Assembly (NCBI RefSeq): GCF_003011885.1
Contig: NZ_PXXO01000008.1
Span: 56,881 to 120,880 of the forward strand
Length of the DNA: 64,000 nt
Source: Cyanobium usitatum str. Tous
GTDB taxonomy: Bacteria; Cyanobacteriota; Cyanobacteriia; PCC-6307; Cyanobiaceae
Reading direction: 5' to 3'
Shown: positions 48,545 to 55,622 of the stretch, in pieces
Layout: each line of letters opens with the position of its first letter
Position numbering within the stretch: position 1 is the first letter of the stretch
Notes under the pieces: generated by a model
Told to the model about the DNA's origin: nothing
Seen by the model: only the letters and a program-made list of their open reading frames with translations
The model's database searches: none
Translations under genes and position numbers: made by a program

Positions 48545-49099
48545 ATGACCTCAATACAAGCCCAAATACAACAACAAGACCGCCAACAAGCCCAACGGCT
48601 GAAAAGGAATATCAAACGCCTCATCCACGACCAACTCAACGACATCAATGCTTGGTGGCTCATCAGTTTTCACTACCGAGACCACCACAGCAAGGAAGAT
48701 GAATTGCTCCAAGATGTTACCGACCTCAAGCGAAAACTCCACCGCATTATCTTTCAATCCCGTGACAAGACCATCAAAGGTGCTGGTGAATACCCCTACC
48801 CCAAGATGCTGTTTTTCCACGAAACCAGCCACCAGGGCACGGGTCAGTTTCATACGCACCTAATCACAGAAAAGCTGCCAGCGAGCCTAAATACCCAATA
48901 TGAGATGGAAACCCTGTTTCACAAGCGATTGCCCCATAAGGTCAAAGCGTTGTCTAAATGGAAATCGGTTGATATTCAACGCATCAACCCAGAAGTGCCC
49001 GACTACAGCCGCATCAGCAGTTATTTGGGAAAACAGACCAGCCTGGAGCTGATTGCCCTTGACCCATTCAACAGCGACCTATCACCCCAAAAGAAATGA
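48545..49099 (+). CDS. Probable HUH-endonuclease replication initiator (Rep)
   Basis: A 184-residue protein with a glutamine-rich, basic N-terminus. Three rolling-circle Rep-like motifs appear in order: WWLISFHYRDHH (motif 1-like), GQFHTHLITEKLP (HxH metal motif 2) and YSRISSYLGKQTS (motif 3, YxxK with a catalytic Tyr). These suggest a single-tyrosine nickase that starts rolling-circle replication or mobilisation. It is short for a Rep and has no helicase domain. Its stop overlaps the next gene by ATGA coupling. The main alternative is a relaxase- or transposase-like nickase. Confidence 0.62.
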   Translation: MTSIQAQIQQQDRQQAQRLKRNIKRLIHDQLNDINAWWLISFHYRDHHSKEDELLQDVTDLKRKLHRIIFQSRDKTIKGAGEYPYPKMLFFHETSHQGTGQFHTHLITEKLPASLNTQYEMETLFHKRLPHKVKALSKWKSVDIQRINPEVPDYSRISSYLGKQTSLELIALDPFNSDLSPQKK

Positions 49100-49254
49100 G
49101 AAGAAATCAACTCACCATCACCTACCCAGAAGGCGACGCCCAACAGCTCCATCAAGCACTGCTCCTGCTGAAGAGAAGCCGCTGCCTGAATATCTCAGCA
49201 TTCTGTAGAGAAGCGATTGCTGAGAAGTTGGAGCGATTGGAGGCAGCCAAATGA
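49096..49254 (+). CDS. Small ribbon-helix-helix-like protein 1
   Basis: A 52-residue protein starting MRRNQLTITYPEGDAQQLHQ and ending in an amphipathic helix (SAFCREAIAEKLERLEAAK). A short strand followed by two helices fits Arc/CopG-type DNA-binding regulators, which commonly control plasmid copy number next to rep. ATG overlaps the rep stop; its own stop overlaps the next ATG. The fold is inferred from layout only. Confidence 0.6.
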   Translation: MRRNQLTITYPEGDAQQLHQALLLLKRSRCLNISAFCREAIAEKLERLEAAK

Positions 49255-49406
49255 AGACCATCACCATTCGGCTGCCTGATGTGGAGGCAGCGATGCTCCT
49301 TGAGGTGGGGAAGGTCAATAAGGCTTATAGAGACCTTCAGGGTCTTCTCATCAGTCAAATCCAAACTGAATACCAGAAGACACCAAAAGGTAGAGCAGCA
49401 AAGTGA
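49251..49406 (+). CDS. Small ribbon-helix-helix-like protein 2
   Basis: A 51-residue protein whose start MKTITIRLPDVEAAMLLEV is the classic strand of ribbon-helix-helix regulators, followed by helices (NKAYRDLQGLLISQIQ) and a basic tail. Coupled by ATGA overlap to the preceding gene, making a rep-RHH-RHH cluster. Two adjacent RHH proteins could form a heteromeric repressor, or serve copy control and partition; neither is shown. Confidence 0.65.
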   Translation: MKTITIRLPDVEAAMLLEVGKVNKAYRDLQGLLISQIQTEYQKTPKGRAAK

Positions 49407-49431
49407 AAGACAATATGCCCTCGCATTCCAA

Positions 49432-50114
49432 ATGCCCCGCTCACCCCGCCATCTGCCGCAGGGTTATTCGTTTCACATCACGCTGAGGTGCAATAGCCGT
49501 CAGTTTTTGATTGCTAAAGGATTGAGACGGGATGTGTTGCTGGCAGTGCTCGCCAGGGCACAAGCCAAAATCCCTCACAAGCTTTATGCGGTGTGTCTGA
49601 TGGCAAATCACCTGCACCTCCTCATCAGACCTGATGATGCCTCTCAACTCCCCCGCTTGATGCACTGGATTGGTTGGTATTCAGCGATGGCACTCAACCG
49701 CCTTGCTGGGCGTTGCGGGCACTTCTGGGAGGCAAGGTATTACGCCACTGCGATTGCCCCCAAAGACCAGACCACAGACGGGTGCTGAATACACTCAGGT
49801 ATATCCACGCCAATCCCAAAGCGGCAGGGATAAGGAAAGGATTTTATGACCCCTATTCCAACTACGGGTACTACGGCAGATTGGAGAGTGATGGCATCAG
49901 TGAATGGCACCCAAGTTTTCTAACCCTGGCACCAACGCTGAAGGGATGCTCCAAGCGTTATGAGCGTTTCTGCCAGCAGTATCGCCATCATTCCAAAGGA
50001 GCACCCAAGTGCCACTGGGGCTCAAGGATGCTGAAGCGATTGGTTGAGAAAGGTAGAAGCAAGAGCAAGCGAATATCACCAGGTCAGCAGTTACTGCCGT
50101 TTGCCTTTGATTGA
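49432..50114 (+). pseudogene. REP-associated tyrosine transposase (Y1), frameshifted
   Basis: A transposase of the TnpA_REP/Y1 family split by a frameshift. The 5' part (49,432-49,788) has QGYSFHITLRCNSRQFL, the HUH motif MANHLHLLIRPDD and GHFWEARYYAT. The rest continues in the -1 frame with DHRRVLNTLRYIHANPKAAG, then KGFYDPYSNYGYYGRLE and an intact basic C-terminus to 50,114. The shift falls at a CCCCCAAAG tract near 49,757-49,768, so either a homopolymer indel or slippage. The usual IS-type slippery heptamer is not in the right phase, which favours a broken gene. No terminal repeats seen. Confidence 0.78.
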
Positions 50115-50527
50115 CGCCTCAATCAAATCCCTGATGACTGGCATCAAATAGCGGTGAGATTTAGAAGAGCCAACGGCATCCGTGATGGCGATAGGGAGCG
50201 AAGTATTTGGTAGTTGTGTTGGGGGAATAGATGTATCAGTAGAGGTGGAATATGGAGATGACTGGCTTTGCTGTGGGTGGAAATATATGGGATTTGTATT
50301 GGAGGGGAAAGCGCCTCAAGATTGGATGCAGAGGTGGGTGAGGGTGCCAGGTATTGGAAGTGCTTTTAGGTGCTTTTGGCTTGATTGAAGAATTAAAAAG
50401 CCCCTGTGGTGGCAGGGGCTTGGCGGGTTTAGGGTAATAGTCTTAAATTTCGCATCGATTCAGCCAGAGGTGCAACCACAGTACGCCCCAGCAGACACCC
50501 AGAGATCACAGCAGTCACACCAGCCAG
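50115..50527. other. Ambiguous 413 bp region; two competing short frames
   Basis: No gene can be called confidently. A plus-strand frame (50,182-50,388, 68 codons) reads EYGDDWLCCGWKYMGFVLEG and ends FRCFWLD. A minus-strand frame ending near 50,109 reads LPIAITDAVGSSKSHRYLMP, then VIRDLIEASIKGKRQ, after a Ser/Thr/Pro/Gln-rich stretch; it has no ATG. Both look somewhat protein-like but overlap, so at most one is real; the minus one resembles the tail of a lost gene. The rest holds the terminator of the barrel gene. Confidence 0.35.
50395..50419 (-). terminator. Intrinsic terminator of the outer-membrane barrel gene
   Basis: Read on the minus strand, a perfect seven-base stem GCCCCTG/CAGGGGC with a six-base loop is followed by CTTTTTAATT. 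It lies about 110 bases after the barrel gene's stop. It would also insulate the rep-transposase transcript arriving from the other side only weakly. Confidence 0.8.
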
Positions 50528-51544
50528 TTAAAAACACCAGTAATACGGGCGCCCATACCCATAACACACCTCGTCGTGCACCCGCACATCCCTGTTGGCT
50601 GGCGTTGTTGATAGTGCCTGAATAACAGGCATTACCACAGGCTGCTGCTTTCTAATGCTTGGTGCACCGTAGCCATTGGCACCAAAGCGATATTTAAGGT
50701 CTGCTGAAACTCTCGTCTCAAATGCCTGGTCGTAGGAGAGATTGGCGCCGACGGTGAGACCATTGGTGAGGTTGTAGGCAAGCCTGCCTCTCACGCCAGA
50801 GCCATCAACTTCTTCTTCTGACCTGTCTTGATGGTAATAGCCAATAGATGCTTTAAGCTGGGGTGTAATGCTATATCCAATGTCTAATCCGTAAGTGTTC
50901 AAGGCACCGCCTTGATAAACACTATTAAGCTGCTGCTCTAAATCACCAACTGGCACAAGTGCATAGGCATTGAAGTTCCAAGTATTGGAGACGGCTTCTA
51001 GCCCTGCTGCCAACTGCTGAAAGAAGACCGTTTGAGAGCCCGTTACCGCAACACCTGTATCAGTGCCACCTGTTGCCATTGGTCGGCTGTCATAACCCGC
51101 ATTGACGCCATACATCCAGGAGCGGTTGCCATTGAGCCAGCGGTAACCCAGGCGTGTGGATGTGGAGAAGGTGGTGCCTGAAACGTCAGTATTAATGATG
51201 CTGCTGTAACCGCTGTAGTCGCTAAAGTTGGCATTTACCAGCACATCCACAAAGGCAACGCTGCTGCTGCCGACGTGGAGTGGAATGAAGGCGCCAATGC
51301 CTGCCTGATTAGGGGTGCCAGCACCTTGCAGTGCCCCTTGAAAGCCGTAGTTGAATTTGACGGCATCCCTGAGGTTGACGCCCATCACGCCAAGGTCTGC
51401 TGCCTCAGTGGTTTCAGCCTTTGGCTCTGCAACTGCTGCGGGCGCCTCCTGAGCCCCTGCAGGTCTGATGGCAAGAGGCAGTGATGCCAGTGCCAGTGCA
51501 GCAGTGCCCGCCAGCGACAGGCTGAGACGGATAGAGCGCTGCAT
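50528..51544 (-). CDS. Outer-membrane beta-barrel protein, inverse-autotransporter-like
   Basis: A 338-residue protein with a signal peptide ([20 protein letters not shown], cleaved near PAGAQE). The body is a run of amphipathic strands. The pattern [41 protein letters not shown] and [20 protein letters not shown] resembles the inverse autotransporter/intimin-invasin beta domain. No passenger domain follows; the tail ([14 protein letters not shown]) is short with two cysteines. It is the only evident cargo of the element and could alter the cell surface, for example phage or predator recognition; this is inference. A classical porin is the alternative. Confidence 0.75.
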   Translation of the reverse strand: MQRSIRLSLSLAGTAALALASLPLAIRPAGAQEAPAAVAEPKAETTEAADLGVMGVNLRDAVKFNYGFQGALQGAGTPNQAGIGAFIPLHVGSSSVAFVDVLVNANFSDYSGYSSIINTDVSGTTFSTSTRLGYRWLNGNRSWMYGVNAGYDSRPMATGGTDTGVAVTGSQTVFFQQLAAGLEAVSNTWNFNAYALVPVGDLEQQLNSVYQGGALNTYGLDIGYSITPQLKASIGYYHQDRSEEEVDGSGVRGRLAYNLTNGLTVGANLSYDQAFETRVSADLKYRFGANGYGAPSIRKQQPVVMPVIQALSTTPANRDVRVHDEVCYGYGRPYYWCF

Positions 51545-51575
51545 CAAGGAAAATCTTAAAAATATTGCCTCCACA

Positions 51576-52268
51576 TTGCTGCAAACTGCTTCAGCACCTG
51601 GGTTTTTAGGTCAGTTATTTGGTTGGCAGCAGGATGGCATCAGCGCCCTCACCCTAGCCATTCCAATAGCCACCACGACCTCCCAGCACCTCCCCCAAGC
51701 CTTCTTCGCCCGCCCCGCCGAGCAGGTCGCCCCCGAGCTCATTGGCTGCCTGCTGGTGAAACGCCAAGCGGATGGCGAGTTGCTGTGGGGCGTGATTGTG
51801 GAAACGGAGGCGTATTGCCAGAGCGAGCCCGCCTGCCACGGGCATCGCCGCCTCTCCCCCAGCAACGAAACCCTGTTTGGCGAGCCTGGACGGTTTTATG
51901 TCTATGTGAGCTATGGCATTCACCACTGCGTCAACGTGGTGACAGGCCGCTCCGACTGGGCCAATGGGGTGCTGCTGCGCGCCGTGGCCATTCCTGGTGA
52001 GCCGGAGCGGCTGGCGGCGGGTCCCGCCCTATTGGCTCGCTGCTTTGGCATCAATCGCTCCCACGACGCCCAGCTGGTGCATCCCGATCGGGGGTTGTGG
52101 ATCGCCCGGCGGCCATTCGAGCTGGCCGGTTTGGACGCTGCCGACTTGATGCAGGCCAGCCGCATCGGCATCAGCCAGGGGCAGGACATTCCCTGGCGCT
52201 GGTATTGGCGGGCCAGCCGCAGCGTCAGCAAGCGGGCCAAGGGTGATCGCCAGCCCCCCCTACGATGA
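51576..52268 (+). CDS. mpg: 3-methyladenine DNA glycosylase, regenerated at the element's right end
   Basis: Removes alkylated purines in base excision repair. From [21 protein letters not shown] through [15 protein letters not shown] and [16 protein letters not shown], to [17 protein letters not shown], the AAG/MPG fold is complete, with the catalytic Glu in VETEAY. The 5' part up to about 51,934 comes from the element, the rest from the host. The N-terminus is unclear: no ATG or GTG lies near the usual start, the nearest in-frame candidate being TTG at 51,576 without a visible ribosome-binding site; ATT or ATA closer in would be unusual. Expression from the element side is therefore uncertain. 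Confidence 0.85.
   Translation: MLQTASAPGFLGQLFGWQQDGISALTLAIPIATTTSQHLPQAFFARPAEQVAPELIGCLLVKRQADGELLWGVIVETEAYCQSEPACHGHRRLSPSNETLFGEPGRFYVYVSYGIHHCVNVVTGRSDWANGVLLRAVAIPGEPERLAAGPALLARCFGINRSHDAQLVHPDRGLWIARRPFELAGLDAADLMQASRIGISQGQDIPWRWYWRASRSVSKRAKGDRQPPLR
51699..51934 (+). repeat. Right junction repeat (attR side), element-borne mpg 5' region
   Basis: The partner of the repeat at 46,711. It begins abruptly inside the codons for QAFFARP, upstream of which no similarity to the resident copy remains, and ends with CACCACTGCGTCAA at 51,921-51,934, from where the sequence is the host gene's own 3' half. Most mismatches are synonymous or conservative, implying the element acquired this piece from another strain's mpg and that it stayed under selection. 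Confidence 0.85.
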
Positions 52269-52289
52269 GTTGATATTCCTGTTGGGGCC

Positions 52290-52913
52290 ATGACCATTGC
52301 TCCTCCAGCACCACGGGCCGATGCTCTGGCGCCTCTGCAGCTGCCTTCTGATCTTTGCCTCAGCCCGGAGCAATTCGCTGCCGTCTGTGCCGCCAATCCA
52401 GATGCGGTGCTCGAGCTCGACGCTGCTGGGAACCTGATCCACATGACTCCAACCGGCGGGGAAACCGGCGCCCGCAACAGTCGCCTGTTGATGCGCTTTC
52501 TGGCCTGGGCCGATCAGCTCGGCGGCTGGCAGGTCTTCGACAGTTCCACCGGCTTTCGACTGCCTGACGGCGCCGTGCTTAGCCCCGATGCCTCCCTAGT
52601 GCGTCTGGAGCGCTGGCAGGTCCTCACCCCTCAGCAGCGCCGAAGCTTTCCACCCCTTTGTCCAGATGTGGTGGTGGAACTCGCCAGCCCCAGTGATCAA
52701 GGCCCCCGCGCTGTTGCCGCCCTCCGCCAGAAGATGGCGGCTTACCAGGCCAACGGGGCCCAGCTGGGCTGGTTGCTGATCCCTGAGGAGCGGTCTGTAG
52801 AGGTCTGGCCGGTGGCAGGTGAGCCGTACCGCATTGAGGCTGCCACCCAGCTGGATGGCGGCCAGCTTCTGCCGGGGTTGCGGATCGAACTGCAGGACAT
52901 CTGGCAGGTGTGA
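52290..52913 (+). CDS. Uma2 family endonuclease-like protein
   Basis: A 207-residue protein of the Uma2 (DUF820) family, a PD-(D/E)xK fold widespread and often multicopy in cyanobacteria. LSPEQFAAVCAANPDAVLEL, GARNSRLLMRFLAWADQ, SPDASLVRLERW (catalytic Asp), PDVVVELASPSD (ExK-type region) and GAQLGWLLIPEERSVEVW follow the family order. It lies 21 bp past mpg in the same direction. Biological role unknown; often linked with mobile or defence-related DNA, but this one is immediately outside the element. Confidence 0.9.
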   Translation: MTIAPPAPRADALAPLQLPSDLCLSPEQFAAVCAANPDAVLELDAAGNLIHMTPTGGETGARNSRLLMRFLAWADQLGGWQVFDSSTGFRLPDGAVLSPDASLVRLERWQVLTPQQRRSFPPLCPDVVVELASPSDQGPRAVAALRQKMAAYQANGAQLGWLLIPEERSVEVWPVAGEPYRIEAATQLDGGQLLPGLRIELQDIWQV

Positions 52914-53145
52914 TCACCCGGGGGCGGTTGCAGATCTATCGCTGCAGCAACGTGGCCGGATCGAAGTCGCTTGACACCGGTGGCATGGTTGTTTTCAGCA
53001 GGCCAAAGCTGCGGTATGTCGGGCTGGCTGCAGGTTGCGCTGGTCTCATCTTCAGGTGATCGCCCATCATTCAAAAGTAACAAGGTTGTCCTTCAGGCGA
53101 CGCTGGCGTCAGCCTCTACCCTGAGCCTGTGAGTCGCCGCACCCC

Positions 53146-54168
53146 TTGAGCAGCTGGAGCCACCGCCACGTGCTGGATCTGGCGGCCTTTTCGCTGGATG
53201 ATTTCACCACCGTGCTCACGCTGGCCCAGCGTTTCCGGGCCCTGCCGGTGGCTGGAGCCCGCAAGTTGCCCGCCCTGCAGGGGCGGTTGATGACCAGCCT
53301 TTTCTTTGAACCAAGCACCCGCACTCGCAGCAGTTTTGAGCTGGCTGCTAAGCGGCTCTCTGCCGATGTGCAGAGTTTTTCTCCCTCCTCCAGCTCCCTC
53401 AGCAAGGGCGAGAGCCTGCTCGATACGGCCCGCACCTACGTGGCCATGGGCGCCAATGTGCTGGTGGTGCGTCATCGCTGCGCCGGGGTGCCCCAGAGCC
53501 TGGCGGCCGAGCTCGACCGTGCCGGTGAGCGGGTCGCGGTGCTGAATGCCGGCGATGGCCTGCACAGCCATCCCAGCCAGGGATTGCTGGATTTGTTCAC
53601 CTTGGCGCGCCACTTCGCCCCTGAAGCCCCCACGCCCGCGGCCCTGAGGGGGAAGCGCATTGTGATCGTCGGTGATGTGCTCCACTCCCGCGTGGCCCGC
53701 TCCAACCTCTGGGCCCTCACCGCCTGCGGCGCCGAGGTGGTGCTCTGCGGCCCGCCCACCTTGCTGCCCGCCGCCTTCGCCGACTTTGTGGCGGCACCAC
53801 CGCCAGGCCAGGCGGCCGATCCGGTGGCGGCGCGGGGCCCGGTGCGGATTGAGCGCAGCCTGGAGCAGGCCCTGGCGGGGGCCGATGCGGTGATGACTCT
53901 GAGACTTCAGAAGGAGCGCATGCATCAGCACCTGCTCACCAGCCTCGACACCTATCACCGGCAATTCGGCATCACCCGAGCGCGCCTAGCCCCCTGCGGC
54001 CCGTCCGTGCCCCTGCTGCATCCGGGCCCGGTGAATCGGGGCGTGGAGCTGGCGGGAGATGTGCTCGACGATCCCGCCGTTTCACTGGTGGAGGAGCAGG
54101 TGCGCAATGGCATCCCTGTGCGCATGGCCCTGCTCTATCTCCTGGCCGCGGCAGAACCGCTGGCTTGA
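53146..54168 (+). CDS. pyrB: Aspartate carbamoyltransferase catalytic subunit
   Basis: A 340-residue enzyme committing carbamoyl phosphate to pyrimidine synthesis. The carbamoyl phosphate loop [15 protein letters not shown], then [19 protein letters not shown] and the aspartate-binding end ([15 protein letters not shown]) are intact. The start is TTG, giving [12 protein letters not shown]; no ATG lies between this and the conserved region. Convergent with the ycf20 gene. Confidence 0.95.
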   Translation: MSSWSHRHVLDLAAFSLDDFTTVLTLAQRFRALPVAGARKLPALQGRLMTSLFFEPSTRTRSSFELAAKRLSADVQSFSPSSSSLSKGESLLDTARTYVAMGANVLVVRHRCAGVPQSLAAELDRAGERVAVLNAGDGLHSHPSQGLLDLFTLARHFAPEAPTPAALRGKRIVIVGDVLHSRVARSNLWALTACGAEVVLCGPPTLLPAAFADFVAAPPPGQAADPVAARGPVRIERSLEQALAGADAVMTLRLQKERMHQHLLTSLDTYHRQFGITRARLAPCGPSVPLLHPGPVNRGVELAGDVLDDPAVSLVEEQVRNGIPVRMALLYLLAAAEPLA

Positions 54169-54188
54169 AAAGCTTTGCAGCAGTTGCA

Positions 54189-54542
54189 TCAGAGCAACTT
54201 GAAGCCGTCAAGCAGCAAGCCGTAGAGCAAGCCGATTCGTGCCATATCGAGCAATTGCAGCACGAGTGCATCGCCACCACGACGTATCAGCGGGCCCCTG
54301 GCGCGAATGGCTAGCTCGATGGCGGCCACGCAGATCAGTGCCCCCACCGGGTCGAGCTTGGCCAGGGTGCCAGTGATCGAGCCGACGGCTCCGCCAATGC
54401 TGAAGCTGATCAGCAAAACGATCAACAACAGCGCTAGTCGCCGCCAGGGATTGGCTGCCCAACTCTCTAGGGCCGCCCGAGCTTGGGCAACCCGTTCCTG
54501 AAAGCCGGTCTGTTGATAACGACTTCCGGGAGGTGAGGCCAT
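54189..54542 (-). CDS. ycf20: Ycf20 / DUF565 family membrane protein
   Basis: A 117-residue protein with two or three membrane helices (RRLALLLIVLLISFSIGGAVG, VGALICVAAIELAIRA and the C-terminal MARIGLLYGLLLDGFKLL). This is the Ycf20/DUF565 layout shared by cyanobacteria and plastids, where plant homologues affect photoprotective quenching. The start was placed at the ATG giving MASPPGSRYQ rather than ten codons upstream. Confidence 0.82.
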   Translation of the reverse strand: MASPPGSRYQQTGFQERVAQARAALESWAANPWRRLALLLIVLLISFSIGGAVGSITGTLAKLDPVGALICVAAIELAIRARGPLIRRGGDALVLQLLDMARIGLLYGLLLDGFKLL

Positions 54543-54695
54543 CACGGCTGAAGGGTTATCAGCGAGGGCCAAAAGGGGAGGCAGGGATGCTGAAGGCGGT
54601 GATCCCCATCACCCGGCCCGAGCCCTGCCATTGCCTGTCTACACCATCTCTGGCGTGTGCGCAGCCTTTTGGCGCTACATATAGGGGATTCCAAT

Positions 54696-54724
54696 AAAAA
54701 AGCCCGAGGCCAATGGCCCGGGCT
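54696..54724 (-). terminator. Intrinsic terminator on the minus strand
   Basis: On the minus strand, AGCCCGGGCCATTGGCCTCGGGCT folds into a long stem (AGCCCG/CGGGCT plus inner GGCC pairs with small mismatches), followed by TTTTTTATT. It ends the transcript of the 65-residue protein gene and its upstream neighbours. Confidence 0.85.
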
Positions 54725-54841
54725 GGGTGATGGGGACTGAGCAACCAAAGCGCCTGGCTGGCCAATGATCAACTGCCCGCAGACGTTTGCCAGAGCGTCC
54801 CAAGGGGCTTGACGTCCTCCAGGGGCTTCCCGATCTGGGTC

Positions 54842-55039
54842 TCAGCCGTCGCTGTCCTTCTTGCGTGAGGATTTGCCCTCTAGGAGCTCCAGTAGAGCTT
54901 CCATCTGGGCCATAACCCCACGTACCTCGCCGGCTTCTGGAAGTAAGCCGTCGTCCATGACACCCTGGTGCATTTCTCGGAGCTCCTGGCGGATGTACCG
55001 CAGGTGGCTAACCACCTGTTCGCGTTTCGACTGCGACAT
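54842..55039 (-). CDS. Small alpha-helical hypothetical protein
   Basis: A 65-residue charged protein: SQSKREQVVSHLRYIRQELR, a middle EMHQGVMDDGLLPEAGEV, then a second helix VMAQMEALLELLEGKSSRKK. Looks like a helical hairpin. Not recognised. A terminator lies 118 bases downstream, and the PCP-reductase-domain gene ends 43 bases upstream of its start, so they may share a transcript. ATG start with AT-rich upstream sequence. Confidence 0.65.
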   Translation of the reverse strand: MSQSKREQVVSHLRYIRQELREMHQGVMDDGLLPEAGEVRGVMAQMEALLELLEGKSSRKKDSDG

Positions 55040-55082
55040 CTATGGGTGTTCTAATAATGCACCCTTTTACCGCATCGCCGGT

Positions 55083-55244
55083 TCACTTCTGGCCAAACCT
55101 TGCCTTGGCCTGCTCGTAGAAGGGGGCATCGATGGCGCTAAGACCGGCCTCCTGGGCCATGGATTCGATGCGGCGTCGCACCGTTGGACGTACAAAAAAG
55201 GGCACTTCCTTAAGTTTGGCTTCGGCGTCTGGATGCCAATCCAT
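55083..55244 (-). CDS. Tiny PCP_red-domain protein (protochlorophyllide reductase C-terminal-like)
   Basis: A 53-residue protein: MDWHPDAEAKLKEVPFFVRP, then TVRRRIESMAQEAGLSAID and a tail ending FYEQAKARFGQK. This is the PCP_red domain found at the C-terminus of light-independent protochlorophyllide reductase subunit ChlB and as free-standing small proteins in cyanobacteria. Length matches a lone domain. An upstream in-frame GTG (adding seven residues) is an alternative start. A link with chlorophyll synthesis is inferred only from the domain. Confidence 0.82.
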   Translation of the reverse strand: MDWHPDAEAKLKEVPFFVRPTVRRRIESMAQEAGLSAIDAPFYEQAKARFGQK

Positions 55245-55277
55245 AGGGCTGACCAGCAGCACTTCTTTGAGTATTAA

Positions 55278-55350
55278 TGGAGAATAGGGGACTCGAACCC
55301 CTGACCTCTGCGGTGCGATCGCAGCGCTCTACCAGCTGAGCTAAATCCCC
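55278..55350 (-). tRNA. tRNA-Ala (anticodon CGC)
   Basis: A 73-base cloverleaf on the minus strand. The anticodon stem CTGCG/CGCAG encloses ATCGCAC with anticodon CGC. The D arm GCTCAGCTGGTAGAGC and T arm AGGGGTTCGAGTCCCCT are perfect. The acceptor GGGGATT/ATTCTCC contains the G3-U70 pair that identifies tRNA-Ala, but position 6-67 is a U-U mismatch. Discriminator A; CCA not encoded. It reads GCG, a frequent codon in this GC-rich genome. Confidence 0.93.
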
Positions 55351-55412
55351 GGCTTAGGGCTCTCTTGTCCCTAGACCCCATTATCCCCGACCCCACCTCC
55401 CCAGCAACTTCC

Positions 55413-55622
55413 ATGAACGCGTCGATCACCCCCGAACGGCTCGCCGCTTTCGATGAAGCTTCGATCGCGGAGCTCGCCCGTCGACTGGAGGAAGACGACT
55501 ACCCCAGTGCCTTTGACGGCTTAGCCGATTGGCACCTGATGCGTGCCCTGGCGATCCACCAACCGGAGTTGGCTCGGCCCTACGTGCATCTGGTGGACCA
55601 GGAACCCTTTGATGAGGACTGA
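55413..55622 (+). CDS. DUF2555 family protein
   Basis: A 69-residue cyanobacterial protein. ITPERLAAFDEASIAELARR, LEEDDYPSAFDGLADWHLMR and ARPYVHLVDQEPFDED span the whole domain. The ATG giving MNASITPERL is preferred over an in-frame upstream start (MSLDPII), since it matches the usual N-terminus. The stop overlaps the coaBC start by 11 bp. No function known. Confidence 0.83.
   Translation: MNASITPERLAAFDEASIAELARRLEEDDYPSAFDGLADWHLMRALAIHQPELARPYVHLVDQEPFDED

Larger units (their letters stand above)
46947..51934. mobile_element. Integrated plasmid-like element in mpg (about 4,988 bp)
   Basis: The stretch between the two mpg repeats is foreign: it is visibly AT-richer than its flanks, has looser gene packing and carries no picocyanobacterial core genes. 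In order it holds a tyrosine recombinase close to the left junction, a probable HUH Rep protein, two small ribbon-helix-helix-like genes, a frameshifted transposase, an ambiguous region and an outer-membrane barrel gene. Its right end is a mpg 5' fragment that reconstitutes the host gene frame. Genes for conjugation, capsids or antibiotic resistance are absent. Most likely an integrative, perhaps mobilizable, element using mpg as attachment site. Confidence 0.8.

Noticed and set aside
49750..49775. Programmed -1 frameshifting in the transposase
   Set aside because: The C/A tract does not form an X-XXY-YYZ heptamer in the zero frame, and no downstream stem was evident; a simple indel is more likely.
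46947..51934. CRISPR array or toxin-antitoxin system within the element
   Set aside because: No regularly spaced repeats were seen; the two small genes look like ribbon-helix-helix regulators but no partner toxin is recognisable.
52290..52913. Uma2 gene as part of the mobile element
   Set aside because: It lies beyond the right junction, after the host half of mpg, and shares the composition of the core genes.
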